Assembly: GCF_001403615.1 (NCBI RefSeq)
Contig: NZ_LN879457.1
Location: 186,001-250,000 of the forward strand
Direction: 5' to 3'
Source: Desnuesiella massiliensis
Lineage (GTDB): Bacteria > Bacillota > Clostridia > Clostridiales > Clostridiaceae
DNA length: 64,000 nucleotides
Part shown: positions 25,518 to 34,736 of the stretch, one piece after another
How positions within the stretch are numbered: position 1 is the first letter of the stretch
How the letters are laid out: the number at the start of each line of letters is the position of its first letter
The notes under the pieces: model-generated
What the model saw: only the letters and a program-made list of their open reading frames with translations
Databases searched by the model: none
Told to the model about the DNA's origin: nothing
Program-made: the position numbers and the translations under genes

Positions 25518-26240
25518 ATGAATTTGTATTTTGAACAAAGTGGAAGTAAAGAAGCTCATACAATTGTTTTTATTCATGGTGGTGGAATGGATAGTAGTGT
25601 ATGGAAAAAAAACATTGACTTTTTTAGTGACTATAATTGTATAGCAATAGATTTACCAGAACATGGTAGGAGTGTTGATATAAAGCCATTCTCCGTAAAA
25701 AAAAGTGTTGAACTTATTGCAGAGATAATAAGAAGCAATTCAAATGGTGGAAAAGCACATGTTATAGGCCATTCCTTGGGTGGTGTAATATTAATAAATT
25801 TGATTAGTATGCATCCTGAATTAATTGACAAAGCCGTTGTAGCAAGTGGGAATTTACGCCCGTCTGCTATATATAAAATATTTACAAATTCATTAATTTG
25901 TAAACTTGTAAGCATTCTAAATAAAAAAATATATAAAAAAGAATATATAACATCAGAAATGCTAAAAAGAATTTATAAAGAAATGATAGAAAATTCAAAA
26001 ATCCCAAGTGAACTATATGGAACGAAAATACCGACATTATTTATTGCTGGTGAGAATGAACCAGACTTTTTAAAAAAATCAAACCAAGACCTAATTAATA
26101 TATTTCAAAATTCAAAAGGAATTACTTTATTAAAAGCCAAACATAATTATCCATGGTATGAACATTGTATATTTAATGAGATTGTAAAGGCTTGGATAGA
26201 TAATAAATTAATAAATAATGAACGTGTATTTTACATATAA
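25518..26240 (+). CDS. Alpha/beta hydrolase
   Basis: A 240-residue alpha/beta-hydrolase. The oxyanion loop IHGGG (19-23), nucleophile elbow GHSLGG with S86, a likely acidic residue around GENEPD (D183) and His209 in AKHNYPW give the catalytic triad. No signal peptide, so it is cytosolic. Substrate unknown; the fold covers esterases, thioesterases and lactonases. GAAGAGGAA lies before the ATG. Single-gene unit between family A spacers. Confidence 0.87.
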   Translation: MNLYFEQSGSKEAHTIVFIHGGGMDSSVWKKNIDFFSDYNCIAIDLPEHGRSVDIKPFSVKKSVELIAEIIRSNSNGGKAHVIGHSLGGVILINLISMHPELIDKAVVASGNLRPSAIYKIFTNSLICKLVSILNKKIYKKEYITSEMLKRIYKEMIENSKIPSELYGTKIPTLFIAGENEPDFLKKSNQDLINIFQNSKGITLLKAKHNYPWYEHCIFNEIVKAWIDNKLINNERVFYI

Positions 26241-26347
26241 AGAAACAATATATCTAAAATAAATTAGAAGTACCTTGAAATAAGACTTTCTTTAAAAATT
26301 ATATTAGCGACACTGGGTTAAAAATAGCCTTTTATTTAATGAATAAT

Positions 26348-26402
26348 ATTCTTATTAATCGGCGTAAGTTCAATCTTACGCCGCTTTTGTAATATAATGC
26401 AT
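26348..26402. repeat. Family A spacer repeat with perfect palindrome
   Basis: TTCTTATTAATCGGCGTAAG, a 6-nt loop, then CTTACGCCGCTTTTGTAATA. The arms CGGCGTAAG/CTTACGCCG pair perfectly (9 bp), making this the best structural example of the family. A worn second copy (AGCGACACTGGGTT...) lies just before it, near 26303. The rest of the 26241-26563 gap shows nothing. Confidence 0.85.
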
Positions 26403-26563
26403 CAAAAAAATGGGAAAGTTTTAATTTAAAAATACTTTCCATTGAAGTGTTGCAAAGGCTGAGTAATGATAGAATTAGACTTACTATATATTACTTTGAT
26501 TAATTAAAGATAATTTGAAGTAAGTCACTCATAATAATAAGATATAATTATAGGAGAGATTGA

Positions 26564-27625
26564 ATGATTAAATTAGATAATAAAGAATTTAGGAAAATAG
26601 TCCATTTAATTAAATCACAAGATGAATTGTCTGTATTTTCTGTTATCTATGGTGAAAAGTCTGGTGAGATATATGTAAATAACATTGATAATCCAACTGC
26701 AGTATTGATAAAAACTAGTGAGTGCAATTTAATTGCTGGTAGTCCAAATGATGAAGTGTTTAATTCTGAGGTGTCTTCAGAATTGGACTTTTGGGATCAA
26801 CTAACTCCTGATTCAAGTGACTGGATAGATGAGATACCAGCTATTCATAAGAATCATTTTGTTAGAAAATACAAAAGAAGACATTATGTATTATCTATTG
26901 ATGAATTTGTGGAGTGCAATTCAACCTTGAGAGGTGGATATGTACTAGAAAAGGTTGATATATCTTTATTAAGACAAAATATCTTTGAAAACTCAGAAAG
27001 AGTGCTAAAATGGGCTGAGGATTGGGGTGACGATGAAAAGTTCAAAAAATATGGTACAGGGTATTTGATACGTAATGACAAGACAATCGTGAGCTGGTCA
27101 TTGACTGATTGTAGCTTTGACAAGACAGTTGCAATTGGAATTCATACAGATGAAAGGTATAGAAAAAATGGTTTTGGGAAAATAACTGCGTCTGCAACTG
27201 TTAAAGATTGTTTTGCAATGGGATACGAAAAGATTGATTGGCTTTGTGTAGATTCTAATAAAGGTTCTAGGGCAATAGCCGAAAAATTAGGATTTAACCT
27301 TAGCAATTATTATTATTCTTTCTCATCATATGCTCCAATTGAAAATTTAAAGGATTTATCTGAAGCAGAGTGGCATGAGTGGGGTGAATATTTAGAAGAG
27401 GCATCTAAAACCGAAGAATGTTTGATATGGGAATCTCTTTATGCTTATATAAAATCTAATGATGTTGAAAAAACAATTAATGTTATGGTTAATATGAATC
27501 ATAAGAGAATAGTTATAGATTATTTAAGATTTAAAGATTATATTATTAAACTTCAAACCTATGGAGTATGTTCTAACTTTACTAAAAAAGCTTGGATTGA
27601 CTTTTTAAATGATAATATTCATTGA
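26564..27625 (+). CDS. GNAT-family acetyltransferase with long flanking domains
   Basis: A 353-residue protein, about twice the usual GNAT length. The acetyl-CoA motif is AIGIHTDERYRKNGFGKITA (R-K-N-G-F-G), around residues 195-215, followed by WLCVDSNKGSRAIAEKLGF. The ~180-residue N-terminal part and ~100-residue helical C-terminal part are unlike a tandem GNAT; the order matches the GNAT_acetyltr_2-type branch. Substrate unknown. TAGGAGAG precedes the ATG. Confidence 0.8.
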   Translation: MIKLDNKEFRKIVHLIKSQDELSVFSVIYGEKSGEIYVNNIDNPTAVLIKTSECNLIAGSPNDEVFNSEVSSELDFWDQLTPDSSDWIDEIPAIHKNHFVRKYKRRHYVLSIDEFVECNSTLRGGYVLEKVDISLLRQNIFENSERVLKWAEDWGDDEKFKKYGTGYLIRNDKTIVSWSLTDCSFDKTVAIGIHTDERYRKNGFGKITASATVKDCFAMGYEKIDWLCVDSNKGSRAIAEKLGFNLSNYYYSFSSYAPIENLKDLSEAEWHEWGEYLEEASKTEECLIWESLYAYIKSNDVEKTINVMVNMNHKRIVIDYLRFKDYIIKLQTYGVCSNFTKKAWIDFLNDNIH

Positions 27626-27667
27626 TGGCCATTCAGAGATAGTATTAGAAAGCTGAGGATGATTAAG

Positions 27668-27829
27668 ATGAATTTTACAAAGGTATTGAAAGAGTTTCCA
27701 GTAATAGAAACTGAAAAAATTAGATTAAGAAAATTAAGAGAGGAAGATGCTCCTGAATTATTAAAATACTATTCCAATGAAATTAATAAAAAAAATTGTA
27801 CCGAAATTATCAATATTCTTAAAAATTAA
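27668..27829 (+). pseudogene. 5' fragment of a GNAT gene (partial duplicate of 32176)
   Basis: The first ~38 codons (MNFTKVLKEFPVIETEKIRL...) are almost identical to the start of the GNAT gene at 32176, including 20 bp of upstream sequence (AGAAAGCTGAGGATGAT). After YYSNE the frame runs into unrelated sequence and stops, giving 53 codons. No acetyl-CoA motif remains. Confidence 0.85.
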
Positions 27830-27869
27830 ATAGATGAGAGAGTTATTAAATTAAGGGGAGAGTTTTCAT

Positions 27870-28301
27870 ATGAAAAAGATTATATATTTTCTTTGTTTAA
27901 TTTTAGGGGTGCTTTCTTTAGTCTCTTGTAAACAAGCTGGTAAAACTAATAATGTTGCAGTGAGTATTGAAAAATCTAGTAAGTTTAGCGAAGAGGAAAT
28001 AGATGACGCAATAAATTGTGTAAAGAAAAAATTCAAGAGTTTTGAGGGATGTAATCTTACGAAATTATGGTATGATGAAGAAAAATCAAATAATATTATT
28101 GAAGGATATTTGAGTAATGGTAGGGGTTCTGTGAACGGGGTTAAAGCTGAAAATGTAATTGTTTTGCTGTCTGATTTTGATGTGGATTCTTCAGGTGGCG
28201 ATGGAAGTTTAAACCCAAATTCAACATATTCTAATTGGAACTGGATATTAATAAGGGATAGTAAAACAGGCAATTGGCAAGTTGATGATTGGGGATATTA
28301 A
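27870..28301 (+). CDS. Lipoprotein, DUF4829-like
   Basis: A 143-residue lipoprotein: signal peptide MKKIIYFLCLILGVLSLVSC with Cys20 as the lipid-modified residue. The mature part (FSEEEIDDAINCVKKKF, LTKLWYDEEKS, then SSGGDGSLNPNSTYSNWNW and ending WQVDDWGY) matches the pattern of DUF4829 proteins common in clostridia. It should be anchored outside the membrane. Function unknown. AAGGGGAGAG precedes the ATG. Confidence 0.75.
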   Translation: MKKIIYFLCLILGVLSLVSCKQAGKTNNVAVSIEKSSKFSEEEIDDAINCVKKKFKSFEGCNLTKLWYDEEKSNNIIEGYLSNGRGSVNGVKAENVIVLLSDFDVDSSGGDGSLNPNSTYSNWNWILIRDSKTGNWQVDDWGY

Positions 28302-28331
28302 ATATGGTCTTTAATAGGGAGGGAAATCTCA

Positions 28332-28640
28332 ATGATTGGGGCAATATTAACTATTGGATTATTCATTTTAATGGGTATTATTTTATCTATGGGTAAAGGG
28401 TCTTTCTTAATTGCTGGATTTAATACTATGACAAAAGAAGAAAAAGAAAAATACGATGCTGTCTCTTTATGTAAGTTCATGGGCAAAGCCATGTTTTCAT
28501 TTGCCTTCTGCATAACTCTTTTTCTTTTAAGTGAACTTTGGAAAATGAAAATTCTATTTAATATTGGACTTATATTATTTTTTATCATAGTAATCTTTAT
28601 ATTTATTTATACAAATACAGGTAATAGATTTAAGAAATAA
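28332..28640 (+). CDS. DUF3784 membrane protein
   Basis: A 102-residue protein with three hydrophobic spans (about 2-18, 53-70, 75-95) and the DUF3784 signature after the first: GKGSFLIAGFNTMTKEEKEK. Found widely in Firmicutes, of unknown function. GGGAGGG precedes the ATG. It starts 30 bp after the lipoprotein gene and may be cotranscribed with it. Confidence 0.85.
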   Translation: MIGAILTIGLFILMGIILSMGKGSFLIAGFNTMTKEEKEKYDAVSLCKFMGKAMFSFAFCITLFLLSELWKMKILFNIGLILFFIIVIFIFIYTNTGNRFKK

Positions 28641-28680
28641 GCTTTATCCTTATTAGTACTATCTTTTGCTCATAAGTAAT

Positions 28681-28735
28681 ATCATTGTTAAGCGGCGTAA
28701 ATTAAAAATTATGAGGCTTTTGCGGGATAAGACGA
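28681..28735. repeat. Family A spacer repeat
   Basis: ATCATTGTTAAGCGGCGTAA, ATTAAAAATTATGAGGCTTT and TGCGGGATAAGACGAAAATA. The left palindrome arm AAGCGGCGTAA is well kept and the right arm is degraded. Confidence 0.75.
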
Positions 28736-28754
28736 AAATAAAGGAGGGATATTG

Positions 28755-29207
28755 ATGTTTGTGTTCAAGGATTTTGATTATTTAACTAATGGTGAGATTG
28801 ATTTAAAGATTGAAGAAAAAACACCATCAAATGAAGAAAAAGGCTACGTGCCTGCATATAGATATAGAATTACTCTTCACGATTCAGATGATAGTATAGG
28901 TACTATTGATATCAGAATTGGGTATAACGAAAATATATATTACGGGGGGCATATTGGTTATAGGATTGAAGAAACTTATAGAGGAAATAATTATGCTTCA
29001 AAGGCCTGCAAAATTATTAAAGATGTAGCGATTGCACATGGAATGAATAGACTTATAATAACTTGCAATCCAGACAATTTGCCATCTAGAAAAACTTGCG
29101 AAAAAGCAGGTTTCAAACTTAAAGAGATAGTAGATTTGCCACCATATAATCAGTTATATCAAGAGGGAGAGCGGCAAGCGTGCATATATGAGTGGATTTT
29201 AGAATAG
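28755..29207 (+). CDS. GNAT-family N-acetyltransferase
   Basis: ATG 28755 lies 6 nt after AAGGAGGG; an in-frame TTG three bases earlier is less well placed. The 150-residue protein shows GGHIGYRIEETYRGNNYASKA (R-G-N-N-Y-A loop) and LIITCNPDNLPSRKTCEKAGF. It is a relative of the gene at 11564, sharing the IGTIDIR.GY strand. Substrate unknown. Confidence 0.86.
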   Translation: MFVFKDFDYLTNGEIDLKIEEKTPSNEEKGYVPAYRYRITLHDSDDSIGTIDIRIGYNENIYYGGHIGYRIEETYRGNNYASKACKIIKDVAIAHGMNRLIITCNPDNLPSRKTCEKAGFKLKEIVDLPPYNQLYQEGERQACIYEWILE

Positions 29208-29308
29208 CTGCTGCTTGACGTAATAAAATAAAAGTATAAATCATGAAGTATGCTATAGCTTCTTTAAAAAAACAAAATAAATATATTAGTTTAAGAAGGG
29301 ATTCAAAT

Positions 29309-29755
29309 ATGCTAAAAGAAAAATACTCTATAGCAGATATAGCATTAATGACTGGGCTTTCCGATAGGACAATACGCACATATATAAAAAAAGGATTATT
29401 AAAAGGTGAAAAGCGTGATGGTATTTGGCTTTTTTCAGAGGAAGATATCAATAGATTTATTAATGAAAATTATATTAAACAGAGTATTAAAATTAAAAAC
29501 CGTGCACTGGTCAATGATTTTATTATTAATAATAAGAAAAAAGATGCGTCAATATGTTGTATTTATGATTACCCTGCTGAAAATGAAGAAGTAGGGAAAA
29601 CAATTGGTGAAAAGGTAATAGAAGAAATTAATACATTTGAATTAAGTTCTATAAATATGTCATACAATTTTGATGTCAAAAATAAAATGGTTAGGTTAAT
29701 TATAATAGGTCCTCCTGATAAGACCATAGAACTTATACAAAAATGTAAGCCTTAA
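29309..29755 (+). CDS. MerR-type helix-turn-helix protein
   Basis: The ATG at 29309 has AGAAGGG upstream. The 148-residue protein starts with a MerR-like winged helix: YSIADIALMTGLSDRTIRTY-I, then LLKGEKRDGIWLFSEEDINRF. The ~75-residue C-terminal part has no metal-binding cysteines of classical MerR; it may bind a ligand or partner. It could regulate its neighbours, but no inverted operator was found near it. Confidence 0.75.
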   Translation: MLKEKYSIADIALMTGLSDRTIRTYIKKGLLKGEKRDGIWLFSEEDINRFINENYIKQSIKIKNRALVNDFIINNKKKDASICCIYDYPAENEEVGKTIGEKVIEEINTFELSSINMSYNFDVKNKMVRLIIIGPPDKTIELIQKCKP

Positions 29756-29850
29756 TCAGGCATATGAAAAACTCGTTGATTTTCAAATTGAATTCCTTTC
29801 TTATAAAAAAGTACTATGTAAATATAGAGTGAAAGAAAGGAATGAAAAAT

Positions 29851-30921
29851 ATGTGGGAATTACACAAACAGCTTTCTGATAGGCTTAATCGAATTGATTT
29901 TGAACTAATATGGCCAGGCTTTAAAAGATATGAATTCGCAATTTACACATCCGAAAAAGTACAATTTGATAATAGTGAAATTCCATGGGATGATCGTTTC
30001 GTTGGAAATACTTCAATTCATTATGATGGGAGTTATGTTGCAATATGGGATGTGGAACATGACTTTATGAATGACGATAGTAGAGACATTGACATCCTTG
30101 CCGCTAATATTGTTCACGAGATGTTCCATGCATATCAGCAAGAGAATGGTGAAAAGAGATGGCCAAAAGATTTAGTTACTATAAAATATCCTAATAATAT
30201 TGAAAATTTCAATCTAAAATATGAGGAGAATAAATTACTTGCAGATGCATTTGAACAACAGGATTTAGTAAAGAAAAGAACGTTATTTAACTATTTTTGT
30301 GGAATCAGGCAAAAGAGGGAATCACTAATAGGAACAATGTGTGAGTGTGAATACCTTACCGAGACTGCCGAAGGTATGGCTGAATACGCAGGAATGTTAG
30401 CATTGAAGATGTTGTCTATGTCAAAGTACACAAGTAAGGTTATGACCTATGTGAAATTACTTAGAGATTTTACAGCAATTCAGTTGAATATCAGGAAAAT
30501 CTCATATTATAGCGGAGCAATCATGTTATTAACTGCTAATGATATGAATATAAATATTGTACATTCGATTTCTAACGAAAACAGAACAGTTTTTAGAATC
30601 ATATCCCAATTCTTTTCTTCTAAATTACCTGATAATTTGTATTATGAACACAAGATTAAGACGATTGTGGAAGAAATTGAGAACTTAAATAGAAAAGAAG
30701 TTGAGCAATTTCTAGAACAGAAAAGAATAAAGCAAAATGGAGATTTTTATATCAGCGGATATGACCCGATGAATATGTTCCGCGTAGATAATTATATTTT
30801 ATGTAAAACATTTGTAAGATTGACGGATGAAAGCACTAATGAGTCAATTATGTTTATAGGAAAAACACTTTTGGAAATGCGCTTAGAGTCTGTGAACCAG
30901 GTATGTAGTTATTACAGGTAA
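29851..30921 (+). CDS. Putative HExxH metallopeptidase
   Basis: ATG 29851 is preferred to ATG 29842, which is too near the AAAGGA site. The 356-residue protein has ANIVHEMFHAYQQ (H89-E90-x2-H93) and, about 85 residues on, TAEGMAEYAGM with a glutamate that could be the third ligand, a gluzincin layout. There is no signal peptide or membrane span. The family is not one I can name. Confidence 0.65.
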   Translation: MWELHKQLSDRLNRIDFELIWPGFKRYEFAIYTSEKVQFDNSEIPWDDRFVGNTSIHYDGSYVAIWDVEHDFMNDDSRDIDILAANIVHEMFHAYQQENGEKRWPKDLVTIKYPNNIENFNLKYEENKLLADAFEQQDLVKKRTLFNYFCGIRQKRESLIGTMCECEYLTETAEGMAEYAGMLALKMLSMSKYTSKVMTYVKLLRDFTAIQLNIRKISYYSGAIMLLTANDMNINIVHSISNENRTVFRIISQFFSSKLPDNLYYEHKIKTIVEEIENLNRKEVEQFLEQKRIKQNGDFYISGYDPMNMFRVDNYILCKTFVRLTDESTNESIMFIGKTLLEMRLESVNQVCSYYR

Positions 30922-31020
30922 TAAGAATGAAAAATGAAGTATTAATTTAAATACCGTATTATTAAGAAGGAGCCACCTCCTACCAAATAAGCTAAAAATT
31001 CAAGGAAAGTAGGTAGTCTG

Positions 31021-31938
31021 ATGGGCAGTATAAAGTTTGCACTTTTTACAGATTTACATCACGATGTTATACCAGATGGGTTAGAAAGATTAAGCCGTTT
31101 CATGACGAGGGCACGGAAAGCAGAGGTAGATTTTATCATTGAGCTGGGGGATTTTTGTCATCCTTGCGATAAGAATAAAGAATTACTTTCAATGTTTAAT
31201 GATTTTGAAAAGCCACATTATCACGTAATAGGTAATCATGATTCAGACCTTTATACTAAAAAAGATGTTATGAATTGGCTAGGCATGGAACATTCATACT
31301 ATTCCTTTGAATGTGGCAATATAAAATTTATAGTTCTTGATTCAGCCTTTATTCAATACGGTAATGAATTCGAAGCATATTATAGGCGTAATTATGAAGT
31401 AGAAGATGGTATATATCCATCAATACCTGATTATGAATTAACTTGGCTGCAGCGAGAAATTTCAGAAAGCCTTCTGCCAATAGTTATATTTTCCCATCAC
31501 AGCTTAGAAAATAACTTTAGAAAGCGTGGAGTGTCAAATAGAGAAGCAGTACAAAGTATAATTAATCATGGCACAGTTAATGGTAAGAAAATATTACTTT
31601 GTATTAATGGTCATGATCATGCAGATTCAATAGATAAGATTGACAAAACTTATTATTTTACTCTTAACTCAATATCCTATAAATGGTTTGGTCCAGAATT
31701 TGAACACTTTTGCTATTCCAGTGAAATTCATGCAAAATGCCCATACTTAAAAGATATTGTATTATACAGTGAACCTTTATCTGCTATTATATCCATTGAT
31801 GAACAATACAATATTGATATACAAGGCATGGAAGGTGGTTATGAAAAAATCACACCAAAGGAATTGGGAATTACCGGTCCTTGGGATGGAAGGACAATTT
31901 CTCCTAATGTATCCTCTGATAGATTGGTATTTGAATAG
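31021..31938 (+). CDS. Calcineurin-like metallophosphoesterase
   Basis: A 305-residue protein with the full metallophosphoesterase signature: FTDLHHD (D11, H13), ELGDFCHP, VIGNHD, FSHHSLE and NGHDHAD. These residues bind two metals and catalyse phosphate ester cleavage. Without a signal peptide it is cytosolic. It resembles phosphodiesterase-like members but the substrate is open. The upstream AAGGAAAGTAGG is a moderate ribosome binding site. Confidence 0.87.
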   Translation: MGSIKFALFTDLHHDVIPDGLERLSRFMTRARKAEVDFIIELGDFCHPCDKNKELLSMFNDFEKPHYHVIGNHDSDLYTKKDVMNWLGMEHSYYSFECGNIKFIVLDSAFIQYGNEFEAYYRRNYEVEDGIYPSIPDYELTWLQREISESLLPIVIFSHHSLENNFRKRGVSNREAVQSIINHGTVNGKKILLCINGHDHADSIDKIDKTYYFTLNSISYKWFGPEFEHFCYSSEIHAKCPYLKDIVLYSEPLSAIISIDEQYNIDIQGMEGGYEKITPKELGITGPWDGRTISPNVSSDRLVFE

Positions 31939-32008
31939 CATTCATGTATAAAACAAGGCTTTTGATAAATTATATAATAATAGATTTTACCAGTAAGAAT
32001 GTGATCCA

Positions 32009-32024
32009 AGGAGCATATGCTCCT
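32009..32024. terminator. Intrinsic terminator candidate
   Basis: A perfect palindrome AGGAGCATATGCTCCT followed by ATTATTTTT, 70 bp after the metallophosphoesterase gene. Stem 8 bp with minimal loop if folded as shown, so the loop would open to 4 nt. Confidence 0.6.
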
Positions 32025-32175
32025 ATTATTTTTGCGCGTAAAAGGGTTGTTTTTTAAAAAATAGGAATAAATAACTATAATTATTTATTATCTTGAAAAA
32101 TTTTGAATTTAGTAGTATAGTTACTGGATAAATATTCATAAAAATCAGTTAATTAGAAAGCTGAGGATGATAAAA

Positions 32176-32736
32176 ATGAATTTTACAAAAGTATTAAAAG
32201 AGTTTCCAGTAATAGAAACTGAAAAAATTAGATTGAGAAAATTAAGAGAGGAAGATGCTCCTGAATTATTAAAATACTATTCTAATGAACAGGTATTTCG
32301 TTATCTTGACTGGAATGGTCCCGAAACCTTAGAGAGAAGTTATGAAGTTATAAGAATATGGAATCAGGGGTATATTGATGGTTGGATTATTCGTTTTGCT
32401 ATAGCTGACAAGGTAACAGATAAAATTATAGGAACAATTTTTTTAAGCGAATTTCAAGGAAAAAGAGCTGAAATTGGATATGAATTATCAGAGAGCTATT
32501 GGCGCAGGGGAATTATGTCTGAAGCAATAAAGGAAGTGCTATCCCTAGGCTTCAAGAAGCTTGGCTTAGTAAGAATACAAGCCTTTGTTTGTGAGGAAAA
32601 CATAGCCTCAAAGGACCTACTAAAAAAGTTTAACTTCAAGGAGGAGGGATACTTGAGGAAATTTGAATGTCATAGTGTTACTGGAAAGTGTAAGGATATG
32701 TACGTGTATGGGGTGTTAAATACAGAATTTAATTAA
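32176..32736 (+). CDS. GNAT-family acetyltransferase, RimJ/RimL-like
   Basis: ATG 32176 is used because GAGG lies 9 nt before it. The 186-residue protein starts with the RimJ/RimL-type lead ETEKIRLRKLREEDAPELL and has GYELSESYWRRGIMSEAIKE (R-R-G-I-M) and QAFVCEENIASKDLLKKFNF. Probable alanine or protein N-terminus/small-molecule acetylation; acceptor unknown. Its first 38 codons with upstream bases are duplicated at 27647-27780. Confidence 0.87.
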   Translation: MNFTKVLKEFPVIETEKIRLRKLREEDAPELLKYYSNEQVFRYLDWNGPETLERSYEVIRIWNQGYIDGWIIRFAIADKVTDKIIGTIFLSEFQGKRAEIGYELSESYWRRGIMSEAIKEVLSLGFKKLGLVRIQAFVCEENIASKDLLKKFNFKEEGYLRKFECHSVTGKCKDMYVYGVLNTEFN

Positions 32737-32840
32737 GAAATAAGGGTATGAAATTATTGTTGTTAAAAAAATGATGTTCTTATATAAGAATTGAAAAAAC
32801 ACAAGCAACATTAGAATATAATTAACTAGGAGAGGTTGAT

Positions 32841-33305
32841 ATGATTGAGATCAAAACACTGTCAAATAAGGAAGAGAAATCAGAGATTACAAATTATATA
32901 TTAAGAAGGTTACCAGAATGGTTTGGCATTGAGTCAGCTATTGTAGACTATGTAAAAGGAGTAATGAATACTGATTTTTATGCAGCCTATGATGGTAGTG
33001 AACCTATTGGATTTATAAGTACAAAGTTAAATAATAAATATACAGCAGAGATATATGTTATAGGGATTTTAAAGGAATATCATAATAATGGTATTGGTAA
33101 AAAGCTATTGGAAATGTCACAGGAATCTTTAATAAAAGAAAAGGTTAAATTTCTTATGGTAAAGACTTTAGGTGAGTCTCATGCTGATAAAAATTACAGA
33201 AAAACAAGAGAGTTTTATAATAAAACAGGATTTTATCCACTAGAAGAAATAAAAGAAATCTGGGGGAAAGAAAACCCCTGCTTGATTATGGTGAAAAACT
33301 TATAA
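32841..33305 (+). CDS. GNAT-family N-acetyltransferase
   Basis: A 154-residue GNAT protein with YVIGILKEYHNNGIGKKLLE (H-N-N-G-I-G) and a late segment REFYNKTGFYPLEE that gives the usual final strand. AGGAGAGG precedes the ATG. Substrate unknown. Single-gene unit. Confidence 0.87.
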   Translation: MIEIKTLSNKEEKSEITNYILRRLPEWFGIESAIVDYVKGVMNTDFYAAYDGSEPIGFISTKLNNKYTAEIYVIGILKEYHNNGIGKKLLEMSQESLIKEKVKFLMVKTLGESHADKNYRKTREFYNKTGFYPLEEIKEIWGKENPCLIMVKNL

Positions 33306-33518
33306 ACTTGAGGAATGCGCAAAGGCTTTTAGAAACGTAATAAATTTAGAAAAAGAACAAAGGCATTTAAAAGGATATATGAAGAATATAGATTGCAAAT
33401 ATAAGGAGCTTTCAAATGATAAGTATAGATAGATACTAATGAAACAAATCCAGAAAAACTTTATAGAAGCTGTGGCTTTGAAGGAAAGGATATTTGGCAT
33501 GTTTTGGTTAGAAAATAA
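33306..33518 (+). pseudogene. Two coding remnants, the second from a GNAT gene
   Basis: 33307-33432 holds about 40 open codons (AFRNVINLEKEQRHLKGYMK) with no recognised family; 33432-33518 codes NPEKLYRSCGFEGKDIWHVL, the typical final part of a GNAT domain, ending TAA. Neither has a start. They mark lost gene units between 32841 and 34177. Confidence 0.5.
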
Positions 33519-33577
33519 GTATGGTCTTAAGCAAAATTGTATTATGCACAATATAGCTTAATTAACAGGAGCGCAAA

Positions 33578-33873
33578 ATGATTACTTTCATTGAGAATAT
33601 TGTAATTAGAAAAATGAGGGATGAGGAAAAGGAATATAGGCTAATGACTAAATGGCTCAGGGATGATGAGGTTTTAAAATTTTATAAAGGAAGAGATAAG
33701 CCTTCAACTACTGATGAAGTAAAGGCGCTGACAAAATAATTATAGATCCAAGAGTAGATAATGAGAGATCCATAGCCTGTTATGAAAAGTGTGGTTTCAA
33801 AATAAAAAAACTGCTTCCAAGGCATGAGCTCCATGAAGGAGTCTACTGTGATAATTTATTGATGGAAAAGTAG
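33578..33873 (+). pseudogene. Aminoglycoside 6'-acetyltransferase-like gene with internal deletion
   Basis: ATG 33578 after ACAGGAG starts IENIVIRKMRDEEKEYRLMT KWL in the manner of AAC(6')-like GNATs; near 33738 the frame jumps, and a second frame codes VDNERSIACYEKCGFKIKKL to TAG 33871. The central acetyl-CoA-binding half is missing. An internal deletion with a shift has destroyed it. Confidence 0.7.
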
Positions 33874-33920
33874 AGATATTGTAATTTTTCAAAGAGTGAA
33901 AAGGTGGGTAGATAAAGAAT

Positions 33921-34148
33921 TGTGCAAAAGCAGAGCTAATAGATAAATACGATGGTAATGAAGATTATAGAAAAATATTAATTATAAGCCATGGCGGTAT
34001 GATTAATATGATGATTCAAAGCTTCTTAAATCTCCCAATAAAAAATGATATAGCGATTTCTTCGGGGGATACAGCAGTTCATATGCTAAGAGTTACAGGA
34101 GATAAAAGAATCATTGTAAGCTTAAATGGGAAAGAGCATTTAAAATAA
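33921..34148 (+). pseudogene. C-terminal fragment of a histidine phosphatase gene
   Basis: About 75 codons code ILIISHGGMINMMIQSFLNL and end NGKEHLK. SHGG is the second catalytic histidine region of the phosphoglycerate-mutase-like phosphatase superfamily. The N-terminal RHG motif is absent and there is no start, so it is a remnant. Confidence 0.7.
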
Positions 34149-34176
34149 AATATTTATGTGAAAGGGAGACTAAAAC

Positions 34177-34680
34177 ATGGAGCTATTTTCAAAACCAGCT
34201 GTTGGTGGGATAATTGAAAAAAACATTGACGGATTAGATTATATATTAGTTCAAGACAGGTGCAAAGATGATGCTAAAGCAGAAACGGGATTGCTTGAAA
34301 TTCCGGCGGGAAAGATAAGGGAATTTGAAAATATATTTGATTGTTTGAGAAGGGAGATTTTTGAGGAGACTGGATTACAAGTTACATATATTGAAGGTGA
34401 AGATAACGCAGTAGTAGTTGAATCTAATGGATATAAAGTGTTAAACTATACTCCATTTTCTTGTAGCCAAAATATTCAAGGAATATACCCAATAATGGTG
34501 CAAATATTTATTTGTAATGCCAGTGGTGATTTATTACAGAAAACCAACGAAGCAAAAAATATTAGATGGATGCCGTTAATAGAATTAAAGAGATTATTAG
34601 AAAGTAATAAGAACTCATTTTATCCAATGCATGTTACAACATTAGAAAAATATTTGAATATAAAATTAATATGTAAATAA
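34177..34680 (+). CDS. NUDIX hydrolase, ADP-ribose pyrophosphatase-like
   Basis: A 167-residue NUDIX protein: LLEIPAGKIREFENIFDCLR then REIFEETGL. The glutamates of REIFEE are present, and AGK-x-E in place of GG-x-E is usual in ADP-sugar pyrophosphatase-like members. GAAAGGGAG precedes the ATG. Substrate unknown. Confidence 0.85.
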   Translation: MELFSKPAVGGIIEKNIDGLDYILVQDRCKDDAKAETGLLEIPAGKIREFENIFDCLRREIFEETGLQVTYIEGEDNAVVVESNGYKVLNYTPFSCSQNIQGIYPIMVQIFICNASGDLLQKTNEAKNIRWMPLIELKRLLESNKNSFYPMHVTTLEKYLNIKLICK

Positions 34681-34736
34681 TTAGAGGTTTTAAAGAATAA
34701 AGCGAAAAATAAATGGTTATAAAAAGGAGAATTCTT

